NCBI RefSeq assembly: GCF_009742705.1
Contig: NZ_WPCU01000005.1
Span: forward strand, 5,962-69,961
Direction of reading: 5' to 3'
Length of the DNA stretch: 64,000 nucleotides
DNA from: Auraticoccus cholistanensis
GTDB taxonomy: Bacteria; Actinomycetota; Actinomycetes; Propionibacteriales; Propionibacteriaceae
Of the stretch, positions 8,907 through 17,929 are shown piece by piece (positions within the stretch are counted from its first letter, which is position 1; each line of letters starts with the position of its first letter). The notes under the pieces were generated by a model, which worked only from the letters and a program-made list of their open reading frames with translations, had not been told where the DNA came from and searched no databases. The position numbers were made by a program, and so were the translations under genes.

Positions 8907-9976
8907 CGCACCCGACGGACGTGGCGGAGCGGCAGGTCGAGGCCCCGGCTGCGGAGGTGCTGCTGGAGACCCGCGGGCTGACCAAGCACTTCCCGATCAA
9001 GAAGGGCTTCCTGGGACGGACCGTCGGCCACGTCAAGGCCGTGGACGGGGTGGACCTGCGGATCCGCGCCGGCCAGACGGTCGGCCTGGTGGGGGAGTCC
9101 GGCTGCGGCAAGAGCACGCTGGCCCGCACGATCCTGCGCGCCTACGAACCCACCGCCGGGGAGATCCTCTACCGGCGCCCGGACGGCCGGGTGGTCGACC
9201 TGGCGCCGATGGGCGACCGCGAGCTCAAGCCCTACCGCCGCGACATCCGCATGGTCTTCCAGGACCCGTTCTCCTCGCTCAACCCGCGGATGACGCTGCT
9301 GCAGCTCGTGGGGGAGCCGCTGCGGGTCAACGACGTGGTGCCCCCCTCCCAGATCGAGGAGCGGGTGGCGACGCTGCTCACCCGGGTGGGGCTGCGGCCG
9401 GAGTACCTGCACCGCTACCCCAACGCCTTCAGCGGCGGCGAGCGTCAGCGGATCGGTCTGGCCCGGGCGCTGGCGCTGGAGCCGAGGCTGGTGGTGGCCG
9501 ACGAGGCCGTCAGCGCCCTCGACGTCTCCGTCCGGGCCCAGATCATCAACCTGATGAAGGACCTGCAGGTCGAGGAGGACCTCACCTACCTGTTCGTCAG
9601 CCACGACCTCGGCATGGTCGAGTACATGTCCGACGAGGTCGTCGTGATGTACGTCGGCAGGGTGGTCGAGACCGGCCCCACCGACGACCTGTACACCCGC
9701 CCCTACCACCCCTACACCGAGGCGCTGCTCTCCGCCGTGCCCGACCCCGACCCGAACGCGGCCAGGCGGCCCGAGCGGATCGTGCTCCGCGGTGAGGTGG
9801 CCGACCCCTCCGACGTGCCGCCCGGCTGCCCGTTCCACCCGCGCTGCTTCTACGCCCAGGACAGGTGCCGGACGGAGGTCCCGGCGCTGCGGGAGATCTC
9901 GCCCGGCAGGCGCGCGGCCTGCCACTTCTCCGAGGAGCTGCAGCTGCGCGGCATCGACGAGAGCGAGGCCGCATGA
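8903..9976 (+). CDS. ABC transporter ATP-binding protein (OppF type)
   Basis: 357-residue second ATPase subunit. Walker [13 protein letters not shown]-loop [14 protein letters not shown], signature [15 protein letters not shown], Walker [13 protein letters not shown] (Glu-Ala-Val in place of the usual Glu-Pro), switch His in FVSHDLGM. The C-terminal Cys motif is [21 protein letters not shown] lies 8 bases before the ATG, which overlaps the previous stop as ATGA; the next gene also starts in an ATGA overlap. With the OppD-type subunit it should energise the two permeases. Confidence 0.94.
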   Translation: MTHPTDVAERQVEAPAAEVLLETRGLTKHFPIKKGFLGRTVGHVKAVDGVDLRIRAGQTVGLVGESGCGKSTLARTILRAYEPTAGEILYRRPDGRVVDLAPMGDRELKPYRRDIRMVFQDPFSSLNPRMTLLQLVGEPLRVNDVVPPSQIEERVATLLTRVGLRPEYLHRYPNAFSGGERQRIGLARALALEPRLVVADEAVSALDVSVRAQIINLMKDLQVEEDLTYLFVSHDLGMVEYMSDEVVVMYVGRVVETGPTDDLYTRPYHPYTEALLSAVPDPDPNAARRPERIVLRGEVADPSDVPPGCPFHPRCFYAQDRCRTEVPALREISPGRRAACHFSEELQLRGIDESEAA

Positions 9977-11961
9977 CCGCCCCGTGGTCGCGACGGACCC
10001 TGCTGCTCACCGCCGGCGTGGCCTCGCTCGGGCTCGGCTCGGCCGGGCTCAGCTCGTGCAGCTTCCTCAGCACCGAGCCGGTCAGCCAGGACGGGCAGGG
10101 GGCGGGCGGCCCGCAGCCCAAGGGCAAGGAGGCGCCGGCGCTGGCCGAGCAGGTCCGGGCCGGGCAGCTGCCGCCGCTGGAGGAGCGGCTGCCGAGGACG
10201 CCGATGGTCGTGGAGCCGGTGGAGGGGATGGGGCGCTACGGCGGCACCTGGCGCTCGGCGATGATCACCCAGGAGGACGTCACCTGGCTGGACAGCACGG
10301 TCGGCTACGAGCCGCTGGTGCGATGGGCCCGGAGCTGGACCAACTCCGCCGGCACCGAGGAGATCCTGCCCAACATCTGCGAGTCCTACGCCGAGCTGGA
10401 GGGCGGCAGCGTCTTCGAGTTCACGCTCCGGGAGGGCATGCGCTGGTCCGACGGCGAGCCGGTCACCGTGGAGGACTACCGCTTCGCCTTCGAGGACTGC
10501 AACGCCTCGGCCGCCTTCCACCCGTTCGGCATCTACAGCATGTGGACGAACCCCTCCGACGGCTCCCCGGCCACCTTCGAGCAGGTCGACGAGCGCACCA
10601 TCCGCTACGTCTTCGACGGCCCCAAGCCCGGCTGGCTGCACGAGCAGTGCCGCAACCGGGTGATGGTGCTGCCGCGCCACCACCTCGCGCAGTTCCACGT
10701 CGACCACAACCCCGACGTCGACCAGCTGGTGGCGGCCGAGGGCCTCAACGACTGGATCGAGCTGCTGCAGCTGAAGTCGACGAACTGGACCAGCGCGGAG
10801 CTGCCGACCCTGCACGCGTGGCGGCTGGTGGAGGCGATCGGTGACGGCAACGCCGTGACCTTCGAGCGCAACCCCTACTACTGGAAGACCGACCCCGAGG
10901 GCAGCCAGCTGCCCTACATCGACGACCTGCGCGTCGACGTGCTGCTCGACGTCGAGGTGGAGCTGCTCAAGATCGTCAACGGCGAGATCGACATGCAGAT
11001 GACCCACTTCGCCACGCTGCGCAACCTGCCGGTGGTCGCCGACAACCGCGAGAGCGGGGACTACCGGATGATCGACGTCGGCGCCGCCGGCACCAACGCC
11101 CTCGGCATCGCCTTCAACCAGACCTACGGCGAGGAGCACCTGGCCGAGCTGCACCGCAACAAGGACTTCCGGATCGGGCTGTCGCACGCCATCGACCGGC
11201 AGCGGATCATCGACTCGGTGTACGCGGGGCAGACCCGGCCCTGGCAGCTCGCGCCGACCGAGGGCCACCCCCTCTACGACGAGGAGATGGGCACCCAGTA
11301 CACCGAGCACTCGGTGGAGCTGGCCAACCGGCACCTGGACGCCGCCGGGCTCACCGAGCGGGACGCCGAGGGCTTCCGCACCTACCGCGGTGAACGGCTG
11401 CGGGTCACCGCGCTGGTGAACTCCTCCGTCCCCGACCAGGTCGACGGGCTGGAGCTGGTCAAGCAGGACTGGGCCGAGGTCGGCGTCGAGCTGCAGGTCT
11501 CGCGGGTGGCCGAGACCCTCTTCTGGGAGCGCGTCGAGGCCAACCAGTCGCCCTGCTCGATCTCCACCGGCGGCGACTTCGAGATGCGCCCGACGATGGG
11601 CTCCAACCACTACTGGGTGCCCTCGAACCCCAGGGGGTCGTCGATGTGGGGCCACTCCTGGGCGACCTGGTGGCGCAGCGAGGGCGAGGACGGGGAGACC
11701 CCGCCGGACGAGATCCGCCGCTCGCTCGACCTCTTCGACCAGGCGCTGACCACCTACGACGCGGAGGCCTCCACCGAGCTCTCGCGGCAGATCCTGCAGA
11801 TCGCCAAGGAGCAGTTCGCCTGGATCGGCGTGTGCACCCGACCCCAGACCTACGGCATCGCCAAGAACGACCTCGGCAACGTGCCGCAGTCCATGCCGGG
11901 CGAGGGCGTCTACACCGCACCCGGCCCCAGCCACCCCGAGCAGTACTACTTCGAGGAATGA
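9973..11961 (+). CDS. ABC transporter substrate-binding lipoprotein, family 5 (second copy)
   Basis: 662-residue paralogue of the binding protein at 3510. It starts [20 protein letters not shown] with a twin-arginine motif and a lipobox LSSC near residue 30, so Tat export and lipid anchoring are predicted. Long blocks match the first copy, for example RYGGTWRSAMITQED, VELLKIVNGEIDMQM and SHAIDRQRIIDSVYAGQT. Replacements are spread along the whole domain, which suggests an old duplication rather than a recent one. Having two binding proteins around one channel suggests two related ligands share it. Confidence 0.92.
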   Translation: MTAPWSRRTLLLTAGVASLGLGSAGLSSCSFLSTEPVSQDGQGAGGPQPKGKEAPALAEQVRAGQLPPLEERLPRTPMVVEPVEGMGRYGGTWRSAMITQEDVTWLDSTVGYEPLVRWARSWTNSAGTEEILPNICESYAELEGGSVFEFTLREGMRWSDGEPVTVEDYRFAFEDCNASAAFHPFGIYSMWTNPSDGSPATFEQVDERTIRYVFDGPKPGWLHEQCRNRVMVLPRHHLAQFHVDHNPDVDQLVAAEGLNDWIELLQLKSTNWTSAELPTLHAWRLVEAIGDGNAVTFERNPYYWKTDPEGSQLPYIDDLRVDVLLDVEVELLKIVNGEIDMQMTHFATLRNLPVVADNRESGDYRMIDVGAAGTNALGIAFNQTYGEEHLAELHRNKDFRIGLSHAIDRQRIIDSVYAGQTRPWQLAPTEGHPLYDEEMGTQYTEHSVELANRHLDAAGLTERDAEGFRTYRGERLRVTALVNSSVPDQVDGLELVKQDWAEVGVELQVSRVAETLFWERVEANQSPCSISTGGDFEMRPTMGSNHYWVPSNPRGSSMWGHSWATWWRSEGEDGETPPDEIRRSLDLFDQALTTYDAEASTELSRQILQIAKEQFAWIGVCTRPQTYGIAKNDLGNVPQSMPGEGVYTAPGPSHPEQYYFEE

Positions 11962-11962
11962 G

Positions 11963-13072
11963 ATGGATCCCCGCTTCACCGGGCGACTCGCCCCCGCCAG
12001 CACCGACCCCGACCTGACCGAGGCGCTGCTGCCCGTCCTGCACCCCTCCGACAGCCACGCGGCGACGCTCACCGAGTCCGCCCGCGGCGACCTGCTGTGC
12101 GCCTGGTTCAACGGCCCGCAGGAGGGCGACAAGGACACCGACGTGGTGCTCTCGCGGCTGCCCGCCGGCAGCGGGACGTGGAGCGAGCCGCAGCTCATCG
12201 CCTGCGACCCGGAGCGCTCGGAGCAGAACCCGGTGCTCTTCACCGAGCCCGGTGGGCGGATCTGGCTGCTGCACACCTCCAACGAGCCCCACGACCGGAC
12301 CACCGCGCACGTGCTGGCCCGCACCTCCGACGACGACGGCCTCACCTGGTCACCGCCGCGGGTGCTGTTCGAGGGCCCCGGCTTCTTCCTGCGGAACCCG
12401 CCGCTGTTCCAGCCCGACGGCAGCTGGCTGCTGCCGGCCTACCAGGTGGACGCCCAGGGCGAGTACACCGTGGTCGTGATCAGCAGCGACCAGGGCAGGA
12501 GCTGGGCGACCTCCACCGTGCCCGGCAGCCGGCACCGGGTGCAGATGAGCGTGGCCCCCCGCCCGGACGGCAGCCTGCTCGGGCTGCTGCGCTCCCGGGC
12601 AGCCGACCGGGTCTACGCCTCCGAGTCCACCGACCTGGGCCGCACCTGGAGCGAGCCGGTGCGCACCGAGCTGCCCAACAACAACTCCGCGCTGCACCAG
12701 ATCGCCCTCGCCGACGGACGGCTGGCCGTGGTCTTCAACGACGCGACCCTGGAACGGGACCAGTTCCGCTGGGTGCGGGCCGGGGACAGCTGGCGCAAGA
12801 AGGCCGTCCGCACCCCGCTCACCCTGGCGCTGTCCCGCGACGGCGGACGCAGCTGGCCCACGCGGCGCAACCTGCAGCTGGCCGACCTGGAGTACAAGGA
12901 CGCCCCGATGGGCTACTCCTACCCGGCGATGATCCAGACCCGGGACGGGGCCCTGCAGGTGGCCTACTCGTTCCTGCGCAAGACGATCAAGCACGTCCGT
13001 CTCGACCCCGGCTGGATCGAGCGGGACGCCGACCAAGAGGCCACCCTCGACACCACCGAGGACGTCCGGTGA
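11963..13072 (+). CDS. BNR/Asp-box sialidase-like glycosidase
   Basis: 369-residue six-bladed beta-propeller candidate. Four Asp boxes are visible: SDDDGLTWSPP, SSDQGRSWATS, STDLGRTWSEP and SRDGGRSWPTR. The ESARGDLLCAWFNGPQEGDKDTDVVLSR region resembles BNR_2/exo-sialidase-like proteins. I do not see the classic (F/Y)RIP motif, so true sialidase activity is uncertain. GH33 relatives can act on other 2-keto-3-deoxy sugars such as Kdo, a constituent of rhamnogalacturonan II, which would suit this locus. No signal peptide is present. It starts one base after the stop of the binding protein. Confidence 0.75.
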   Translation: MDPRFTGRLAPASTDPDLTEALLPVLHPSDSHAATLTESARGDLLCAWFNGPQEGDKDTDVVLSRLPAGSGTWSEPQLIACDPERSEQNPVLFTEPGGRIWLLHTSNEPHDRTTAHVLARTSDDDGLTWSPPRVLFEGPGFFLRNPPLFQPDGSWLLPAYQVDAQGEYTVVVISSDQGRSWATSTVPGSRHRVQMSVAPRPDGSLLGLLRSRAADRVYASESTDLGRTWSEPVRTELPNNNSALHQIALADGRLAVVFNDATLERDQFRWVRAGDSWRKKAVRTPLTLALSRDGGRSWPTRRNLQLADLEYKDAPMGYSYPAMIQTRDGALQVAYSFLRKTIKHVRLDPGWIERDADQEATLDTTEDVR

Positions 13073-14487
13073 GCACGCCGACCGCGCAGGTCGAGCGCTG
13101 GGGTCTGCACGAGATCCAGCTCGACGGCCCCAGCGAGGGCAACCCCTTCACCGACGTCGAGCTGGGCGCCACCTTCTGCTTCCGCAACCGCGAGGTCGCC
13201 GTCGCCGGCTTCTACGACGGCGACGGCCGCTACCGCATCCGGTTCTCACCCGACCAGGAGGGCCGCTGGAGCTACCGGACGTGGAGCTCGGCGCCGGAGC
13301 TCGACGGGGTCCGCGGCGAGCTCGCGGTCGGACCGCCCGGCGAGGGCAACCACGGACCGGTGCACGTCTGGGACGGCTCGCTGTTCCGCTACGCCGACGG
13401 CACCCGGCACGAGTCCTTCGGCACCACCTGCTACCACTGGACGCACCGCGGCGACGAGGAGCTGGAGGAGCAGACGCTGCAGACGCTGGCCGGCTCCCCG
13501 TTCAACAAGGTGCGGATGTGCCTGCTCCCCACCGCGTCGATGCAGCCGCCACGGCTGGCCTTCGTCGGAGACACCCCGGGTGAGCTGGACAAGACCCGCT
13601 TCGACCCCGAGTTCTTCGCCCACCTCGAACGCCGGGTGCTCGACCTGCAGCGTCTCGGCATCGAGGCCGACCTCATCCTGTTCCACCCCTACGACAAGGG
13701 GCACTGGGGCGTCGACGACATGACGCCGGAGGAGGACCGGTTCTACCTGCGCTACGTGGTCGCCCGGCTGGCCGCCTTCCGAAACGTCTGGTGGTCGATG
13801 TCGAACGAGTTCGACTTCAACAAGGCCAAGACGATGGCCGACTGGGACGCGCTGCTGCAGCACCTGCAGCGGATCGACCCCTACCGCCGGCTGGCCTCCA
13901 TCCACAACGGCACGGCCATGTACGTCTACGCCTCGATCTACGACTTCGACAAGCCGTGGACCACCCACCAGAGCATCCAGCACTGGGACGCCCGGCTGAC
14001 CTCGACCTGGCGGCAGGCCCACCCCAGACCGGTGGTGGTCGACGAGATCGGCTACGAGGGCGACATCGAGCGCCGCTGGGGCAACCTGAGCGGTCGGGAC
14101 CTGACCCGCCGGTTCTGGTACACCATGGCCGGCGGCGGCTTCATGGGCCACGGCGAGTGCTTCGTCGACACCAAGCCGCAGTGGGTCTCCTCCGGTGGTC
14201 GGCTGGTGGGGGAGAGCCCGGCCCGCATCGCCTTCCTCCGCTCGATCATCGCCGAGGGACCGGCGGACTGGATCGCCGCCCGCGACGACGGCTACCGGCT
14301 GGACTACTTCGGCGAACGACGCTTCGCCTACCACGACCTCGAGCTCGGCGACGACCCGCACGAGGTGGACGTGATCGACACCTGGGAGATGACCGTGACC
14401 CCACTGGAGGGGACCTTCCGCGGCCGTTGCCGGATCCCGCTGCCCGACCGCAGCGACCTGGCGGTCCGGGTCCGGAGGGTCTCGTGA
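13069..14487 (+). CDS. DUF5060/apiosidase-like glycoside hydrolase, probably active
   Basis: 472-residue enzyme with three parts. Residues 1 to about 90 are a beta-sandwich (DUF5060-like, FSPDQEGRWSYRTW). A TIM barrel begins at LFRYADGTRHESFGTTCYHW. A C-terminal beta domain (DUF5605-like) ends IDTWEMTVTPLEGTFRG. Candidate catalytic acids are Glu in WWSMSNEFDFN and Glu in VVVDEIGYEGD, at the positions used by clan-A hydrolases and DUF4038/GH140 relatives. There is no signal peptide. It overlaps its neighbours by 4 bases on both sides. The specificity, perhaps an apiosyl or other pectin side chain, is not determined by what I can see. Confidence 0.75.
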   Translation: MSTPTAQVERWGLHEIQLDGPSEGNPFTDVELGATFCFRNREVAVAGFYDGDGRYRIRFSPDQEGRWSYRTWSSAPELDGVRGELAVGPPGEGNHGPVHVWDGSLFRYADGTRHESFGTTCYHWTHRGDEELEEQTLQTLAGSPFNKVRMCLLPTASMQPPRLAFVGDTPGELDKTRFDPEFFAHLERRVLDLQRLGIEADLILFHPYDKGHWGVDDMTPEEDRFYLRYVVARLAAFRNVWWSMSNEFDFNKAKTMADWDALLQHLQRIDPYRRLASIHNGTAMYVYASIYDFDKPWTTHQSIQHWDARLTSTWRQAHPRPVVVDEIGYEGDIERRWGNLSGRDLTRRFWYTMAGGGFMGHGECFVDTKPQWVSSGGRLVGESPARIAFLRSIIAEGPADWIAARDDGYRLDYFGERRFAYHDLELGDDPHEVDVIDTWEMTVTPLEGTFRGRCRIPLPDRSDLAVRVRRVS

Positions 14488-15830
14488 GCCGCGAGCAGAC
14501 GCCGGTGGCCGCGAGCGCGACCGGCGAGGCAGTCGGAGTCGCCCGCTGGGGGGTGCTGGAGCTCGACGTCACCGGCACCGCGGCGGCGGCCGTCACCTTC
14601 CACCACGCGGACCGGGAGGCGGTGGCCGGACCGGTCGACGTCGGTGGACGTCGGCTGGTCCGCTTCTCCCCGGACCTGCCCGGACGATGGAGCTACTCGG
14701 TCACCGACGCCGGCGGCGCCGTCCTCGACGAGGGCAGCCGGGAGTGCCTCCCCGCCCGGCCGGGCGACCACGGCCCGGTGCGCGTCCACGGCACCCGGTT
14801 CGTCCACGCCGACGGCACCCGCCACCACTCCATCGGCACCACCGCGCTGTGGTGGCACCACCAGGACGAGGTGGAGCGGGCCGCCACCCTGGCCACCCTC
14901 GTCGCGTCCCCGTTCGACACCGTCCGGATGTCCGTGCTGCCCGAGGGCGCCACCAGCTGGACCGACGAGGAGGGGCTGGCTGTCGTGGAGGCCGCGGTGG
15001 CAGAGCTCGCCCAGCTCGGGCTGCAGGCCGAGCTGGTGCTGTTCGCCACCGAGGGCGCGCTGCGCCCCGGCCAGCCCGGTTGGCAGCAGCACCTGCAGCA
15101 GGTGGTCGGTCGGCTGGCCGCCGCGAGCAACGTCACCTGGTGCCTCGCGCTGGACGCCGACCGGTCCGGGCTGCCGGCGCAGGTGTGGGACGAGACCCTG
15201 CGGGTGCTGGCCGAGCTCGACCACGGCCGCCGGCTGCGCACGGTGCACGCAGGCCCCGGCTTCGACTTCGGGCACCGGCTGATCACCCACAGCAGCGTCC
15301 GCGACGACATGCGCTGGGAGGCCCAGGACCTCGTCCGCGCCTTCGCGAAGCCGGCGGTGCTCGACGTGGGGTCCGAGGGCGACGTGCCGGTCCCCGGTGG
15401 CGGGCTGACGGCGCAGGAGATGGTGTCGCTGATGTGGTGGGGCGTGTGCCGCGGCGCGTACAGCTGGCACGCCGAGGAGTTCGTCGACGGGCCCTGGAGC
15501 CGGTACGGCGGCAAGCTGGACGGCGACGCCGCGCCCCGGCTGGCGTTCCTGCGCCAGGTGCTGGCCGCGGCGCCGGCCGAGCTGGCCCGCAACCCGGTGG
15601 AGCGCCACACCTTCACCCTCGAGGCGCCGGGGGAGTACTACCTGCAGTACCACGGGCTGCACCGCTACTCGACCCACCGCTTCTCGCTGCCCGAGGACGT
15701 CCGCTTCGGCGTCGAGGTGGTCGACACCTGGGAGATGACCGTCGACCGGCTCGCCGGCACCTTCAGCGGTGACATCGTCCTCGACCTGCCCCGCAAGCCC
15801 TACGTCGCGGTCCGGATCACCCGGTGCTGA
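14484..15830 (+). CDS. Degenerate paralogue of the upstream glycosidase
   Basis: 448-residue protein with the same three-part plan as its upstream neighbour: FSPDLPGRWSYSV, then FVHADGTRHHSIGTTALWWHH, then VVDTWEMTVDRLAGTFSGD. Where the neighbour has WSMSNEFD it reads WCLALDAD, and VVVDEIGYEGD becomes AVLDVGSEGD, so the Asp-Glu nucleophile candidate is replaced and shortened by one residue. The frame is intact and the fold-defining blocks are kept, so this is not a decayed gene. It may be a binding or regulatory partner, or use different catalytic residues. The GTG start overlaps the previous stop by 4 bases. Confidence 0.7.
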   Translation: MSREQTPVAASATGEAVGVARWGVLELDVTGTAAAAVTFHHADREAVAGPVDVGGRRLVRFSPDLPGRWSYSVTDAGGAVLDEGSRECLPARPGDHGPVRVHGTRFVHADGTRHHSIGTTALWWHHQDEVERAATLATLVASPFDTVRMSVLPEGATSWTDEEGLAVVEAAVAELAQLGLQAELVLFATEGALRPGQPGWQQHLQQVVGRLAAASNVTWCLALDADRSGLPAQVWDETLRVLAELDHGRRLRTVHAGPGFDFGHRLITHSSVRDDMRWEAQDLVRAFAKPAVLDVGSEGDVPVPGGGLTAQEMVSLMWWGVCRGAYSWHAEEFVDGPWSRYGGKLDGDAAPRLAFLRQVLAAAPAELARNPVERHTFTLEAPGEYYLQYHGLHRYSTHRFSLPEDVRFGVEVVDTWEMTVDRLAGTFSGDIVLDLPRKPYVAVRITRC

Positions 15831-17929
15831 GCGAGGAGGTCGCCCGGTTCCTGCTCGGCGCCACCCGCCCGCCCGGTGCACCGGCCGGCGGGACCGGCTG
15901 GGTCGAGCTGCTCGACCAGCTGCTCGTGGTGTCGGTCGGGCGACCCTGGCGGCCGAGCACCCCCGGCCTGCAGCGGCCGCGCCAGACGAGCGCCGACGGG
16001 CAGGTGACGGTGACCGGGACGGTGGGCGGGCTGGGCGTGACCGTCGGCGCCCGCCTCGAGGGCGACCGCCTCCGGCTGGACCTGGCGTGGCGCAACGACG
16101 GCAGCCGGGTGGTCGAGGACCTCGCCGTCGGCCTGCAGCTGCTCGCGCCGCCGCAGCTGCGGGTCACCATCCCGCAGGTCGTCTACCACGACAACCCGTC
16201 GGCCGACCCCGACCGGGTGGTGCCCCACGTCTCCCGCGGCGGCTTCGTCACCGAGCTGCACCGGCTCCCGATCCCCGGCGTCGCCCTGCAGCACCCCGAC
16301 GGGCCGACCGTGTCCCTGGTGGTGCTGCCCGATCCCGACGAGGACGCCGACGGGCGGGTCCGCTACGGCTCCCTGGGCGCGGTCAGCACGCCGGAGGGCA
16401 CGCGTGCGCTGGCGCTGAGCGGGGTGGTCGCCTTCGACGGCGAGCCCGACGTCACCTACGTGCACAAGGCCGTGACCGCTCCCACGGACCGGGGCTACCG
16501 GCGGCTGGAGCCCGGGGAGGTGCTGGCCCAGCACCTGCTCGTCGACCGCGGTGACGCCGTGCCTGGGCACGGCTTCCGGGAGCTGGTGCGGATCGGCCGG
16601 GAGGTCTTCGACGGCGGCGCGCAGGTGCGGCCCGGTCCGCTCGGGCGGCGCGAGCACACCGACCTGCGGCTCGCGGCCCTGGAGGCGCGCGCCTGCACCG
16701 ACGGCGAGGTGGCCGGCTACCTGAAGTTCCCCTCGTGGGGGGAGCCGCGACGGCGCCCGGGCCGGGCGGAGGTGGACTTCCTCTACGGCTGGACCGGGCA
16801 GTGCCTGCGGCTGGCCTGGTGCGAAGCCTGGGTGGGTCTGGAGCGCGACGAGCCGCAGCGGGTCGCCCGGGCGCGGGCGGTCTGCGACTTCTACCTGGCC
16901 GGTTCCGCGACCGCGGTGCCCGGCCTGCGGCTGAACTCCTACGTGCACGACGAGCGCCGCTGGCAGGGTCTGCGGCGCCGGGGGACCGAGATCGTCTCGG
17001 CCCGGGCGCTGGGGGAGACGCTGTGCGACCTGGCCGACCTGGTGACCCTGTTCCGCCACCACCGCGCCGAGGTGCCGCAGGCGTGGGTGACGGCGCTGCG
17101 TGAGGGCGCGGACTTCGTCGCCGGTGCCGCGCTGCCGTCGGGTCTGCTGCCGCTCGGCTGGCTGCCCGACGGCACGCCCGCCGACGACCTGGCCTGCGCC
17201 GCCGGCCTGCCCGCCGTGCTGGCGCTGGCCCGGGCCGCCGCCGTCACCGGGGAGCGCCGCTTCCTGGACCGGGCGGTGGAGCTGGCCGAGGTCTACCACG
17301 AGCAGCACGACCGGACCTTCGACCGCCCGTTCGCCCACTCCACCCTCGACGCCGCCTGCGAGGACAAGGAGGCCGGGATGGCGTGCTTCGAGCTGCTGCT
17401 GGAGCTCCACGAGCAGACCGGCGACCAGCGCTACCTGCGGCGCGCCGAGGTGGTGGCCGACTGGCTGCTGACCTGGGTGTACCACTGGAACCCGGTGCAC
17501 GACCGGGGCACCCCGCTGCGCGAGCGCGGGTTCGACGCGGTCGGCTGGCCGGGGGTGAGCGTGCAGAACCACCACCTCGACGTCTTCTTCCCCACCTTCG
17601 ACCTGTGGCGGCTGGGCCGGCTGACCGGCGCCCCGCACCTGGTGCGGTGGGCCGGGACGATCCTCGACACCATGGGTCAGGGCGTCTGCACCCGGCCGGG
17701 GGAGTGGGGCTTCGACGTGGTCGGCGAGCAGGGTGAGGCGTTCTTCGTCACCGAGTGGCAGGACCGCGGCCGCAGCAACACCTGGAACCCGTCCTGGGTG
17801 ATCGCGCTACCGCTGACCCAGCTGCTCCGGTTCTCCGCGGTCGAGGGCGTCGACGCCGGAGCTGTCGAGGACGTGGCGGACGACGTCCGGGGCGCCGACC
17901 GAGCCGAAGCTGCAGTCCTGCAGCCGTAG
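15824..17929 (+). CDS. Uncharacterised 701-residue protein, probable alpha/alpha-barrel
   Basis: I do not recognise a named family. Residues 1 to about 290 look beta-rich (VTVTGTVGGLGVTVGARLEGDRL..., HDNPSADPDRVVPHVSRGGF). The rest is helical in repeating pairs, with LYGWTGQCLRLAWCEAWVG, FAHSTLDAACEDKEAGMACFE and VSVQNHHLDVFFPTFDLWRL. That plan recalls six-hairpin glycosidases or lyases that act on uronic-acid oligosaccharides. There is no signal peptide. The start overlaps the previous gene by 7 bases, so it is the last gene of the operon. Its last 41 codons overlap the convergent GH28 gene tail to tail. A glycoside-processing role is inference from fold impression and context. Confidence 0.65.
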   Translation: MLSEEVARFLLGATRPPGAPAGGTGWVELLDQLLVVSVGRPWRPSTPGLQRPRQTSADGQVTVTGTVGGLGVTVGARLEGDRLRLDLAWRNDGSRVVEDLAVGLQLLAPPQLRVTIPQVVYHDNPSADPDRVVPHVSRGGFVTELHRLPIPGVALQHPDGPTVSLVVLPDPDEDADGRVRYGSLGAVSTPEGTRALALSGVVAFDGEPDVTYVHKAVTAPTDRGYRRLEPGEVLAQHLLVDRGDAVPGHGFRELVRIGREVFDGGAQVRPGPLGRREHTDLRLAALEARACTDGEVAGYLKFPSWGEPRRRPGRAEVDFLYGWTGQCLRLAWCEAWVGLERDEPQRVARARAVCDFYLAGSATAVPGLRLNSYVHDERRWQGLRRRGTEIVSARALGETLCDLADLVTLFRHHRAEVPQAWVTALREGADFVAGAALPSGLLPLGWLPDGTPADDLACAAGLPAVLALARAAAVTGERRFLDRAVELAEVYHEQHDRTFDRPFAHSTLDAACEDKEAGMACFELLLELHEQTGDQRYLRRAEVVADWLLTWVYHWNPVHDRGTPLRERGFDAVGWPGVSVQNHHLDVFFPTFDLWRLGRLTGAPHLVRWAGTILDTMGQGVCTRPGEWGFDVVGEQGEAFFVTEWQDRGRSNTWNPSWVIALPLTQLLRFSAVEGVDAGAVEDVADDVRGADRAEAAVLQP

